A stretch of 40,656 nucleotides of DNA from DATLXH01 sp035576005 (GTDB taxonomy: Bacteria > Acidobacteriota > Thermoanaerobaculia > Gp7-AA8): assembly GCA_035576005.1 (NCBI GenBank), contig DATLXH010000137.1, positions 1 to 40,656 of the forward strand. The letters run 5' to 3'. The first letter of the stretch is position 1. The number at the start of each line of letters is the position of its first letter. The notes under the pieces are model-generated. The model made no database searches, had not been told where the DNA came from, and was given only the letters and a program-made list of their open reading frames with translations. The position numbers were made by a program, and so were the translations under genes. Of the stretch, positions 16,940 to 24,890 are shown one piece after another.

Positions 16940-17926
16940 ATGGAATCGAGTGTCGAGATCGGATTTCTCCGCGTCACCGAAAAGGCTGCGATCGCAGCCG
17001 CGCGTACGATGGGCTACGGGAAGCGCAAGTACTCCGACCAGGTCGCCGTGGAAGCGATGAGGGAAGAGCTCAACAAGCTCAAGATGCGCGGGACCATCGT
17101 TATCGGCGAGGGCGAACGCGACAAAGCGCCGATGCTCTACGTCGGAGAGACGCTCGGCCGCGGTAAGGATGAGTCGGGACGGGAGTACCCGGCTGTCGAC
17201 ATTGCAGTTGATCCTCTCGAGGGTACCAACCTCTGCGCGGTGGGCGCTCCCAACGCCATCGCGGTGCTGGCCGCCTCCGAAAAAGGGGGTCTGCTGAATG
17301 CCCCGGACGTCTACATGGAAAAGCTGGTGGTCGGTCCGACCGCCTCGAAGTTCGTCAGTCTGAACAACACGGTGGAGGAGAACCTCCATCAGATGGCCGA
17401 AGCGTTCAAGCGCGATATCAACGAGCTCACCATAATCGTCCTCGAGCGTGAGCGGCACGAAGATCTCATCGAGCAGATCCGCGAGACCGGAGCGCGAATC
17501 AAGCTGATCACCGACGGCGATCTGTCAGCCGGGATTGCGGCCGCAGTGCGCGGGACAGGCATCCATGGGTCGATGGGTACCGGAGGCGCGCCCGAGGGTG
17601 TCATCACGGCTGCCGCGATGCGCTGCCTCAGCGGGAGGATGCAGGGTCGGCTGCGTCCTCTCGAGAAGTGGCAGGAAGAGCGACTGCGGGAGATGGGATA
17701 CTCGGACATCAACAAGATCTACGACACGAGCGATCTCGCGTCTGGCGACGACATCATTTTCTCCGCTACCGGAGTGACCGATGGCGATCTTCTCCGCGGC
17801 GTGCGCTTCTTCGGCGGCGGAATCAGGACGTCGTCGCTCTTCATGTCTCGCAAGACCAACACGATCCGCTTCGTCGACACGATTTATCAGGAAGAAGGAT
17901 CGAATCTGTCGATCAGCTTCAGCTGA
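16940..17926 (+). CDS. glpX: Class II fructose-1,6-bisphosphatase
   Basis: A 328-residue GlpX-type Mn2+/Mg2+-dependent phosphatase that makes fructose 6-phosphate in gluconeogenesis. The metal and phosphate sites are visible: GEGERD (56-61), DIAVDPLEGTN (87-97), the ITDGDLSAGI loop (about 191-200) and GTGGAPEGVITAAA (about 211-224). Length is typical. The ATG at 16940 has AGGAG at correct spacing. The 161-bp gap from gcdH contains no gene. A clear intrinsic terminator follows 45 bp after the stop, so this is the last gene of its transcript. Confidence 0.96.
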   Translation: MESSVEIGFLRVTEKAAIAAARTMGYGKRKYSDQVAVEAMREELNKLKMRGTIVIGEGERDKAPMLYVGETLGRGKDESGREYPAVDIAVDPLEGTNLCAVGAPNAIAVLAASEKGGLLNAPDVYMEKLVVGPTASKFVSLNNTVEENLHQMAEAFKRDINELTIIVLERERHEDLIEQIRETGARIKLITDGDLSAGIAAAVRGTGIHGSMGTGGAPEGVITAAAMRCLSGRMQGRLRPLEKWQEERLREMGYSDINKIYDTSDLASGDDIIFSATGVTDGDLLRGVRFFGGGIRTSSLFMSRKTNTIRFVDTIYQEEGSNLSISFS

Positions 17927-17970
17927 TGTGAGGCGATCGGACCCGGCGTAGTCAGCTCGGAAAAGAGATA

Positions 17971-18001
17971 AAAAAAGGCGACCTTTCGGTCGCCTTTTTT
18001 T
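17971..18001. terminator. Bidirectional intrinsic terminator
   Basis: Six A, then GGCGACC (17977-17983), loop TTTC, GGTCGCC (17988-17994) and seven T. The stem is perfect and is flanked by A and T tracts on the two sides, so it can end both glpX transcripts (+) and those of the convergent small secreted protein gene (-). It is the only textbook rho-independent terminator in the window. Confidence 0.95.
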
Positions 18002-18019
18002 GTTGAACGAACTGAAGGA

Positions 18020-18460
18020 TCAACCCGCGTTGTCAGCGGACCAGTCGACAAGCTGATTGACGATCGGCGCGGCCATCGCTGCGTGGGACCGGGCTCCAGC
18101 GGCGTCGCCATTCATTGCCGCATTTCTCATCTCACGAACGTGAGTTCTGGTCTCGCGTGCAAGCTTGCGCGCCGCGGACGAGGAGCCACTGTTCGCATAG
18201 ATCCGATTGGAGAGAACCAGCGCTTCGCTGCCAACGGTCTTCCAGACTCCACCGTCGAAGTTTGCTGTGTGGCTCACGTCCGATAGAAGCGCCTGAAGAC
18301 GCGTCGCATCATTCCAGAGCCGCATCGTCGAGTTACCTTTCATCGACTTCATCTTCTTGTGCGAATGAGTCCGACCGCTGTCATGATCGGCGAACGTCGG
18401 AGTGACCACGAGAGCCGCGGATGCCAGGACGATTACTCCTAATGTCTTTCGAATTTGCAT
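18020..18460 (-). CDS. Small secreted helical protein of unknown function
   Basis: 146 residues. A signal peptide is clear (MQIRKTLGVIVLASAALVVTPTFA, cleavage after about residue 24), followed by a His/Lys-rich linker (HDSGRTHSHKKMKSMK) and a mostly helical domain with regularly spaced Ala and Arg, ending in IVNQLVDWSADNAG. There are no cysteines or haem motif. The ATG at 18460 follows AAAGGAG at good spacing; the same frame remains open for another 300 codons upstream but only as antisense of trpF. I do not recognise a family; a periplasmic helical bundle is the most that can be said. It is divergent from trpF over a 187-bp gap in which I see no clear promoter. Confidence 0.8.
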   Translation of the reverse strand: MQIRKTLGVIVLASAALVVTPTFADHDSGRTHSHKKMKSMKGNSTMRLWNDATRLQALLSDVSHTANFDGGVWKTVGSEALVLSNRIYANSGSSSAARKLARETRTHVREMRNAAMNGDAAGARSHAAMAAPIVNQLVDWSADNAG

Positions 18461-18647
18461 GGATTTCTCCTTTATGAATACCCCACCATCCATTGCGACA
18501 ATTGCGCCATTCTCTGGATGAAAAGCTCCACCCCACAGCCCGGCAGGGGCTCGCAGAATTCCAGATCTGCAGCGGCGAGGGTCTGCCGAATGAAGGAACA
18601 GGATGCCTCCCGGAATGGCACGATGCCTGCCGTTGCTGTACGGAATC

Positions 18648-19274
18648 ATGGAGATCAAGATCTGCGGAATCACAAGGGTGGAGGACGCAATTGTCGCGGT
18701 TGAGGAAGGCGCCTCATTCCTGGGCTTGATCTTTGTGCCCGGCTCGCCTCGCTGCGTTACCCCCCAACAGGCTCGCCTGGTCGCCTCCGCAGCGCGCAGT
18801 TGTGAGAGCGCCGGCGACGCAGGGGTGAAGATCGTCGGAGTCTTCCGAGACCAGACCACTTCCGAGATCGCGGAACTGGTCACGAGTGTCCCTCTCGACC
18901 TGGTCCAACTCCATGGCAGCGAGAGCGAAGAGCAGGTCCGGTCTGTTTCTGTTCCCGTGATCAAAGCGATCTCCATCGACGAAGACCGACCTGTCACCGA
19001 CGGCCACCCCTCAGCGCACTGGCTCCTTTTCGACACGCTCGATCGCGCCCAGGGGGGCGGGACAGGCAAGGCATTCGACTGGTCCCTGCTGAGCTCTGTC
19101 AGTCGTACCAGACCCTTTTTCCTGGCGGGCGGCATCAATGCCGACAATGTCGCAAGCGCGGTGAGGCAGGCACGCCCCGATGGAATCGACGTCTCGAGCG
19201 GAGTGGAGAGCAGTCCGGGGATCAAGGATCGCGATAAGATCCGCGACCTCTTCGAGCGGATTAGAAGAGGATGA
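18648..19274 (+). CDS. trpF: Phosphoribosylanthranilate isomerase
   Basis: A 208-residue TIM-barrel enzyme, step 3 of tryptophan synthesis (PRA to CdRP). It opens EIKICGITR with the catalytic Cys6, continues with GVFRDQT, VQLHGSE, a catalytic Asp in LLFDTLD (about residue 126) and the phosphate-binding LAGGINADNV and DVSSGVESSPG. ATG at 18648 gives the usual length; the frame is open for 15 more codons upstream without homologous residues. It heads trpF-trpB-trpA; trpE, trpG, trpD and trpC are not in the window. No leader peptide with tandem Trp codons is seen upstream. Confidence 0.96.
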   Translation: MEIKICGITRVEDAIVAVEEGASFLGLIFVPGSPRCVTPQQARLVASAARSCESAGDAGVKIVGVFRDQTTSEIAELVTSVPLDLVQLHGSESEEQVRSVSVPVIKAISIDEDRPVTDGHPSAHWLLFDTLDRAQGGGTGKAFDWSLLSSVSRTRPFFLAGGINADNVASAVRQARPDGIDVSSGVESSPGIKDRDKIRDLFERIRRG

Positions 19275-19278
19275 CCCG

Positions 19279-20490
19279 ATGACGGCCCGACGAATCTCTC
19301 TTCCCAATCGCAACGGATACTTTGGCACGTTCGGTGGCAAGTACGTCCCCGAAACGCTGATGGCTCCACTCGACGAGCTCGAGAAAGCGTATCGCGCCGC
19401 TCGCAAGGATCGCTCGTTCAGGGATGAGCTGGATTCGATCCTCCGCAACTATGTCGGCCGCCCCACGCCGCTCAGCGAAGCTCCAGCGTTCGCCGCCGAG
19501 TGCGGCCGGTTCCGACTTTTTCTCAAGCGCGAAGACCTCAATCACACCGGCGCGCACAAGATCAACAACGCGCTGGGGCAGGCGCTGCTCGCAAAGAGGA
19601 TGGGAAAGAAACGGATCATCGCCGAAACCGGCGCAGGTCAGCACGGGGTCGCCACCGCAACCGCCTGCGCCCTTCTGGGATTGGAATGTGTCGTTTACAT
19701 GGGTCAGGTCGACATGGTCCGCCAGGAGCCGAATGTTTTCCGCATGAGACTCCTCGGCGCAGAGGTCGTTCCCGTGGAAAGCGGTAGCCGCACGTTGAAG
19801 GATGCGATCAACGAGGCAATCCGCGACTGGGTCACGAATGTAGGCAACACGCACTACATCATCGGCTCGGTGCTCGGGCCACACCCCTACCCGATGATTG
19901 TTCGCGATTTTCAATCGGTCATCGGACGGGAGGCGCTGGGTCAGGTCGTCAAGAGGACTGGAGCGTTACCCGATATGGCAGTGGCGTGCGTGGGAGGCGG
20001 CTCAAACGCCATAGGACTTTTTTTCGAATTCCTCGAGAAGAAAAGCGTGCGGCTGGTCGGCGTCGAGGCGGGTGGCCGGGGAATCGCCGCGGGGGAGCAC
20101 GCCGCGCGATTCAGCGGGGGGGTTCGGGGGGTGCTTCATGGAACGAGCTCCATGGTTCTTCAGGATCAGTGGGGACAGATCGGACAGACTCACTCGATCT
20201 CCGCTGGACTCGACTACCCTTCGGTCGGGCCCGAGCATGCGTACTTTGCCGAGCAGGGACGGATCGAGTACGACTCATGTAGTGATGAGCTCGCTCTCGC
20301 TGCGTTCCATCGCCTCTGCCGCACTGAAGGAATCATTCCGGCGCTCGAGTCCTCCCACGCTCTCGGGTATCTTCTGCGCACCGGCGGCACAATCAAGCCC
20401 GATAGTGTCGTGATCGTGAATCTCTCCGGCCGCGGTGACAAAGATGTCCCTCAGGTCGCACGGATGGAGAGGCCGGAGAATGCAGAATGA
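19279..20490 (+). CDS. trpB: Tryptophan synthase beta chain
   Basis: A 403-residue PLP enzyme joining indole and serine. It shows GYFGTFGGKYVPETLM at the start, the PLP lysine Lys94 in HTGAHKINNALGQ, the phosphate-binding GGGSNAIG and a C-terminal SGRGDKD. The start is ATG at 19279, 4 bp after the trpF stop, with AGAGG upstream. The last four residues (ENAE) and the stop codon are written by the beginning of an intergenic repeat (GGAGAATGCAG at 20475), suggesting a small change to the natural C terminus, outside conserved sequence. It forms the alpha2-beta2 complex with TrpA. Confidence 0.97.
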   Translation: MTARRISLPNRNGYFGTFGGKYVPETLMAPLDELEKAYRAARKDRSFRDELDSILRNYVGRPTPLSEAPAFAAECGRFRLFLKREDLNHTGAHKINNALGQALLAKRMGKKRIIAETGAGQHGVATATACALLGLECVVYMGQVDMVRQEPNVFRMRLLGAEVVPVESGSRTLKDAINEAIRDWVTNVGNTHYIIGSVLGPHPYPMIVRDFQSVIGREALGQVVKRTGALPDMAVACVGGGSNAIGLFFEFLEKKSVRLVGVEAGGRGIAAGEHAARFSGGVRGVLHGTSSMVLQDQWGQIGQTHSISAGLDYPSVGPEHAYFAEQGRIEYDSCSDELALAAFHRLCRTEGIIPALESSHALGYLLRTGGTIKPDSVVIVNLSGRGDKDVPQVARMERPENAE

Positions 20491-20565
20491 AGAATGCAGA
20501 ATGCAGAAAACGAATCCGCACGTACTAAGCTAGTTTGATTCAACATTCAACATCCTGCATTCTCC
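20475..20565. repeat. Short inverted repeat overlapping the trpB end
   Basis: GGAGAATGCAG (20475-20485) pairs with CTGCATTCTCC (20555-20565). The left part continues with GAATGAAGAATGCAGAATGCAG and the right part includes ATTCAACATTCAAC, words that recur at 34408-34442. It fills the 100-bp trpB-trpA spacer and reaches into the trpB coding end. A hairpin here could reduce trpA expression relative to trpB, but this is inference. Confidence 0.7.
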
Positions 20566-20590
20566 GTTCTCCGTTCTACAAAGGTCCCCT

Positions 20591-21382
20591 TTGCAAAACC
20601 GCATCGCCATAACGTTCGACAAACTCCGCCGCGAGCAGCGATGTGGACTCGTGGCCTACGTCACGTGCGGAGATCCTGATCCGGAGACGACCGTAGAGAT
20701 CGTGATGGCTCTCGAGAGCGCGGGAGCCGATTTCATCGAGCTCGGTGTCCCGTTCTCTGATCCGATAGCCGACGGACCGGTCATCCAATCGGCGTCGTTT
20801 CGCGCGCTTGAGCGTGGGACGACGATGTCTGACGTTCTCGACATCGCGAGGTCGATTCGGATGCGCAGCCAGATACCGCTGATTCTCTTCTCGTACCTGA
20901 ACCCGATTCTTCAATTCGGATACGACAAATTTGCAACGGCAGCTTCCGATAGTGGCTGTGACGGTGTGTTAGTCACAGACCTGCCGCCGGAATTCTCGAA
21001 GGAGTTACGCGCAGCAATGAAGCGGTGCGATCTGAAAACGGTGTTCCTGCTTTCCCCGACTTCGAGCGAGGATCGAATCAAACTGGTCGACCAGATGTCC
21101 GACGGATTCGTTTACTACGTATCGACGACTGGTGTGACCGGAGCGCGAAAAGATCTCGATCCTGCGCTCGTCGGCAGACTTCCAGAATTGAAGTCACGTC
21201 TGAGCAGGCCCCTGGCAGTCGGGTTTGGAATCTCCACCAACGCGCACTACGCGGCCCTCCACAGTCACTGCGAGGCCGTGGTGGTCGGCAGCGCGATCGT
21301 CAAAGCCGTAGGCGATGGCAACCGCGAAGGCGCTGCGGAACGGGCAGCAGCCGTTGTCAGCACCATCGTCGGACGGTCCTGA
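20591..21382 (+). CDS. trpA: Tryptophan synthase alpha chain
   Basis: A 263-residue TIM-barrel enzyme splitting indole-3-glycerol phosphate. The catalytic Glu50 and Asp61 lie in FIELGVPFSDPIADGP, with LLSPTSSEDRIK, YYVSTTGVTGAR and the phosphate-binding GFGISTNAH and VVVGSAIV. The start is TTG at 20591 with AAAGGT upstream; no ATG is possible without losing the conserved N terminus. It follows trpB by 100 bp of repeat, whereas these genes are usually very close or overlapping. Convergent with the DUF1801 gene 26 bp beyond, with no clear terminator. Confidence 0.96.
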   Translation: MQNRIAITFDKLRREQRCGLVAYVTCGDPDPETTVEIVMALESAGADFIELGVPFSDPIADGPVIQSASFRALERGTTMSDVLDIARSIRMRSQIPLILFSYLNPILQFGYDKFATAASDSGCDGVLVTDLPPEFSKELRAAMKRCDLKTVFLLSPTSSEDRIKLVDQMSDGFVYYVSTTGVTGARKDLDPALVGRLPELKSRLSRPLAVGFGISTNAHYAALHSHCEAVVVGSAIVKAVGDGNREGAAERAAAVVSTIVGRS

Positions 21383-21408
21383 ACCGTGAAGCTAGCGACT
21401 CCTTCCCC

Positions 21409-21777
21409 TTACATTTTCCAATGTTCAGGCCCTCGCTTGACAGCGGCAGCGAGCATCTCAGCGATAACGGGTAAGGGGATCGCATCAGGTTTCCGGTATC
21501 GGATACAGCTCTTCCCGCAGTCCTTCGTTCCGAGCTCGGCGCGAAACTTCGCCACAAGCTCCGTGTCGCACATGTAGAAGGCAAGGTAGCCCTTCTGCAC
21601 AGCAAAGGAGCAGAGAGACGTACCCTCGACCTCGTATGTCGGCATCCCGAACCGCATACTTTCCTGCGCGGCGGGAACACTCTTCCGGACGAGGGCGCGT
21701 AACTTTTTGAGAACTGGCCGCACCTCATCGCTCTGCTCATCGAGATACTCCGCGACGTCCTTCGCTTTGCTCTGCAT
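21409..21777 (-). CDS. DUF1801-domain (YdhG/iron-chaperone-like) protein
   Basis: A 122-residue cytoplasmic protein with the DUF1801 pattern: AEYLDEQSDEVRPVLKKLRA, MRFGMPTYEVEG and a C-terminal ADMLAAA-like helix. A structurally related Bacillus protein is called an intracellular iron chaperone, but the general function is unsettled. It starts at ATG 21777, exactly adjoining the TGA of prmA (TGAATG), so it is probably coupled to prmA. It has two to three cysteines (Cys in FYMCDTE and KDCGKSCIRYRK), which could bind metal. Confidence 0.85.
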   Translation of the reverse strand: MQSKAKDVAEYLDEQSDEVRPVLKKLRALVRKSVPAAQESMRFGMPTYEVEGTSLCSFAVQKGYLAFYMCDTELVAKFRAELGTKDCGKSCIRYRKPDAIPLPVIAEMLAAAVKRGPEHWKM

Positions 21778-22653
21778 TCAGCCTCCCATGTGTGTTGCCT
21801 GCGTAGCTTCCTTTCGGAAAAGACCGCACCACCACTCACCACGAGATCGCTCTTCAATGATCGCGAACCTGAAGCGTTTTGCGGCTAACGAGACTTCCGT
21901 ACTGTCAGTAAGCAGCACACCACTGAGAATCAGGAGACTTCCATCTCGCATCCTGTTCTCAACCTCCGGCAGCAGCGGCACGATCACTTCCTTGATGATA
22001 TTCATCACGGTTACATCAAAAAGTCGCCCGTCCTGTACCGAATCGAGCGAGCCAACAAAGTGCTTGAAGCCTGAGGAGGTGACTCCGTTCCGCCGGGCGT
22101 TTCGGGCGAGGACGCCGAGAATTTCTGTATCGTTGTCGAACGCAACAACTTCCGCCGCCCCCAGACGAGAGAGTGCGATTGCGAGAATACCGCTCCCGGT
22201 TCCAACATCGAGGCATCGAAAAGAACCCACGTCGATTCCCTCCAGCATCTCGAGGCAGAGTGCAGTGGTCTCGTGTGAGCCTGTTCCGAACGCACGCTCC
22301 TGCGGAATGACAAGAGCGATACGGTCAGATGAAGGCGTGATGAGCCGTTCGTCGGGCGCGACGACGAAGCGATGACCCACCTCGATCGCCGTGAGTGACT
22401 GCTCATAGAGATCGAGCCAATCGATCCTTTCATTGTCGACAGCCGATACTGTGACAGCCGGGAGTCGGCGTAGAGCGACGAGCCCCGCAGCCCGACTGCT
22501 CTCATCGCTGAAAAAATAGTGCGCGGTCGACCCCGCGGGCCCCTCTTCGACGTACGACCCGATCGATCCAATTCCGTAGAGGATCGTCTCCAGCTCATCC
22601 TCAACGTCGAGGCCGGTACCGTAGCGAACTTCCAGCTCGAAATCGGCGATCAT
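21778..22653 (-). CDS. prmA: Ribosomal protein L11 methyltransferase
   Basis: A 291-residue SAM-dependent enzyme that trimethylates ribosomal protein L11. The N-terminal L11-binding domain (1-100) is followed by the signature VIPQERAFGTGSHETTALCLEML (about 116-138), motif I LDVGTGSGILAIALSRLGA (about 147-165) and VMNIIKEVIVPLLPEV with the conserved Asn. prmA commonly follows dnaJ; here a lipid kinase gene intervenes. The ATG overlaps the TGA of that kinase gene (ATGA), so translation is coupled. Confidence 0.94.
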   Translation of the reverse strand: MIADFELEVRYGTGLDVEDELETILYGIGSIGSYVEEGPAGSTAHYFFSDESSRAAGLVALRRLPAVTVSAVDNERIDWLDLYEQSLTAIEVGHRFVVAPDERLITPSSDRIALVIPQERAFGTGSHETTALCLEMLEGIDVGSFRCLDVGTGSGILAIALSRLGAAEVVAFDNDTEILGVLARNARRNGVTSSGFKHFVGSLDSVQDGRLFDVTVMNIIKEVIVPLLPEVENRMRDGSLLILSGVLLTDSTEVSLAAKRFRFAIIEERSRGEWWCGLFRKEATQATHMGG

Positions 22654-23567
22654 GCTCCTGAGGCAGTGAGTTTCTCGTCGGCAAGAGCCGGAAGCTTGAC
22701 GTTGAGGCTGGATGGGACGATCGAGATATTCAACGGCGAGGTCATCTCCACAACCTCTCCATCAATGGCGAATCGCATCCGCGGACGTGACGCCGTGACC
22801 TGGAGCTTCTGAGTTGTCATTTCCCGGAAACCGTTGACCCGATCGATATGGCCGAACAGATACCGCAGCAGTACCCACAGAAAGCTCCAGCGATTCGAGA
22901 AAGGAAACCAGTAGAGCGCCAGCCTCCCACGATCCAGCGTCGATTTTGGGGCAATCAGGCCCGGCTTGGTCAGATCATAGGGATTCACGGAGACAGCGAA
23001 TAGTTGCGTTCTGACGACTTCGCTATGCCCCGGAGCTTCGAGCTCGAGGGACACGCTGGGAAAGCTGCGGATCGCCAGCGGCAACGCGCGAGCATATGCC
23101 TGAAGCTTTCCTCCCTCCTCCCGAAGTCGCTCGCGGTGATAAAGCATGGAGGGGTAGACGCCGAGCATCATGTTGTTCAGAAAGTAGCGCCCGTTGACGA
23201 TTGCCGCATCGATCTGACGAACGGGACCGTCGAGTGCCAGATTGAATGCCTCTTTCCAATCCAGAGGAATGTTCAGATCTCTGGCAAGATGATTCATCGT
23301 GCCGAGCGGGAGGATCCCCAGGACTGCCTCGGTACTCACCATCGCCTGGACGATGTGGTGAATCGTCCCGTCGCCACCACCGGTGATGAAAAGCTTGCGC
23401 CCCGCCGCGAGTCGCTCCTGAACAACCGCCCGAAAATCAACTCCGTGGGTGATCTCGATCAATTCGATGGACTCCGCGCGTGCGCGATCTTCTACCTCAG
23501 ACAGAACGGCATCGGTCGACGACCCTGATCTGGTGTTGAGAAACAGCGTTCCGCGGAAGTCAGTCAA
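22650..23567 (-). CDS. Diacylglycerol/lipid kinase family protein (first of two)
   Basis: A 305-residue DagK/YegS-type lipid kinase. The catalytic domain shows FLNTRSGS near the N terminus, the ATP-binding ITGGGDGTIHHIVQAM (about 60-75) and LGILPLGTMNHLARDL (about 82-97), with the two-domain layout ending in MRFAIDGEVVEM (about 272-283). The substrate may be diacylglycerol or another membrane lipid. The start is TTG at 23567 with GAGGG upstream. It is coupled to prmA downstream. A different paralogue is at 31561-32451 (LPVGSGNGLARHLG instead of LPLGTMNHLARDL), so the two probably use different lipids. Confidence 0.88.
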   Translation of the reverse strand: MTDFRGTLFLNTRSGSSTDAVLSEVEDRARAESIELIEITHGVDFRAVVQERLAAGRKLFITGGGDGTIHHIVQAMVSTEAVLGILPLGTMNHLARDLNIPLDWKEAFNLALDGPVRQIDAAIVNGRYFLNNMMLGVYPSMLYHRERLREEGGKLQAYARALPLAIRSFPSVSLELEAPGHSEVVRTQLFAVSVNPYDLTKPGLIAPKSTLDRGRLALYWFPFSNRWSFLWVLLRYLFGHIDRVNGFREMTTQKLQVTASRPRMRFAIDGEVVEMTSPLNISIVPSSLNVKLPALADEKLTASGA

Positions 23568-23643
23568 TTAGTAGCCCTCATTGCCCCTGTCACTTTCCTA
23601 TCCATCTGGATGGTCCACTGTTGCGCCGTGTGCCCCGACGTTT

Positions 23644-23755
23644 ACGTTACCGAGTACAAGCTGGCGAGGTCCCTCGCCCCTCCCGCCCACACACCCGAGC
23701 TCGGGACGACATCTCCCGGCGAACCCGCATAAACAGTGTGAGTTTTGCGCAGCTC
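23644..23755 (+). repeat. Half-palindrome plus tail module
   Basis: 23644-23713 is the reverse complement of 31096-31168 with few changes (shared CCCTCGCCCCTCCCGCCCAC), but no second arm is present. It runs directly into the tail module (AACCCGCATAAACAGTGTGA, 23722-23741) shared with 5339-5390 and 31358-31410. It fills the 186-bp gap between dnaJ and the lipid kinase gene, so these two may still share a transcript. Its right end adjoins the dnaJ stop codon. Confidence 0.82.
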
Positions 23756-24875
23756 AGCTCACGAAGAATTCGCGAACCTTGTCGAATACGCCCTTAGGTT
23801 CAGGAACGCTCTCTCCCGTGATCTCCGCGAGTCTCTCGAGCAATGCCTTCTGTTCGTCAGTCAGACGGGTCGGCACATGCACGCTCGCGTGAACGTAATG
23901 GTCTCCCCGACCGCTGCCATCCACGAAGGGAACACCTTTCCCTCGCAGACGAAACATCTGACCCGGCTGAGTTCCCGCTGCAATCGGCAAAGTCTCCTCG
24001 CCGTGTACGGTCCTGATCTTGATCTCTGCTCCGAGGGCGGCCTGCGTGAAAGAGAGGGGATGCTCGGAATGAATGTCGTAATCGCGGCGTGAGAAGCGAT
24101 CGTGATCCTCTACGTTGATGAAAACGTATAAATCTCCTGAAGGGCCACCATTGAGTCCCGACTCCCCCTCAGCAGCGACTCTGAGTCTCGAGCCTTCGTC
24201 GACCCCCGCAGGGATTTTCACCGAGATTGTCTTTTCTTCGTGAAGGCGTCCCGCCCCGGCACAGTCGGCGCAGGGAGTCTTGATCACCTTGCCGGCGCCG
24301 CCACACTGAGGGCAGTTGCGGGCGACCGCAAAGAATCCCTGTGAGTATCGAACCTGACCGCGACCGGCGCAGCCTCCACAGGTCTCCGGCTGTGTGCCCG
24401 GCTTCGACCCCGAGCCTTTGCATGTGAGGCAGGTAACCGCCCGGGGAATGAGCAGGGATGCCTCTTTGCCGAAAACAGCTTCCTCGAACTTCAGCGTGAG
24501 GTCATAGCGAAGATCATTACCGCGGACAGCACGAGTGCCCCGCTTACGACCTCCACCCATCGCATCACTGAAACCGAAGAGATCGCCGAGGATGTCCGTA
24601 AAGTCGGTGAACTGGGCTCCGTCGAATCCGCCGCCGGCCCCGCTTACGCCCTGGTGACCGAAGCGGTCGTAGCGTGCCCGCTTGTCGTCATCGGAAAGAA
24701 CGCTGTAGGCCTCAGCGGCCTCTTTGAACTGCTCTTCCGCTTCCTTGTTCCCCGGGTTCTTGTCGGGATGAAACTTGATCGCGAGTTTCCGATACGACTT
24801 TTTGATCTCATCGACAGCGGAGTCTCGATTGACCCCGAGCACTTCGTAGTAATCCCGTTTCTGCGTCGTCGTCAT
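23754..24875 (-). CDS. dnaJ: Chaperone protein DnaJ
   Basis: A 373-residue type I J-protein, co-chaperone of DnaK that binds unfolded proteins and stimulates ATP hydrolysis. It has the J domain with HPD at 36-38, a Gly/Phe-rich linker (GVSGAGGGFDGAQF), four zinc repeats (CLTCKGSG, CGGCAGRG, CPQCGGAG, CADCAGAG) between about 150 and 220, and the C-terminal substrate domains. Length is standard. It starts 15 bp after dnaK and is last in the hrcA-grpE-dnaK-dnaJ block. Its stop overlaps the beginning of an intergenic repeat. Confidence 0.97.
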   Translation of the reverse strand: MTTTQKRDYYEVLGVNRDSAVDEIKKSYRKLAIKFHPDKNPGNKEAEEQFKEAAEAYSVLSDDDKRARYDRFGHQGVSGAGGGFDGAQFTDFTDILGDLFGFSDAMGGGRKRGTRAVRGNDLRYDLTLKFEEAVFGKEASLLIPRAVTCLTCKGSGSKPGTQPETCGGCAGRGQVRYSQGFFAVARNCPQCGGAGKVIKTPCADCAGAGRLHEEKTISVKIPAGVDEGSRLRVAAEGESGLNGGPSGDLYVFINVEDHDRFSRRDYDIHSEHPLSFTQAALGAEIKIRTVHGEETLPIAAGTQPGQMFRLRGKGVPFVDGSGRGDHYVHASVHVPTRLTDEQKALLERLAEITGESVPEPKGVFDKVREFFVS

Positions 24876-24890
24876 CGTGGGTCGAGCTCT

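Noticed and set aside
18461..18647. trp attenuator leader
   Set aside because: No short open frame with tandem Trp codons and no terminator hairpin before trpF.
18461..19369. Long minus-strand extension of the small secreted protein
   Set aside because: It is antisense to trpF; the signal peptide and AAAGGAG ribosome site fix the start at 18460.
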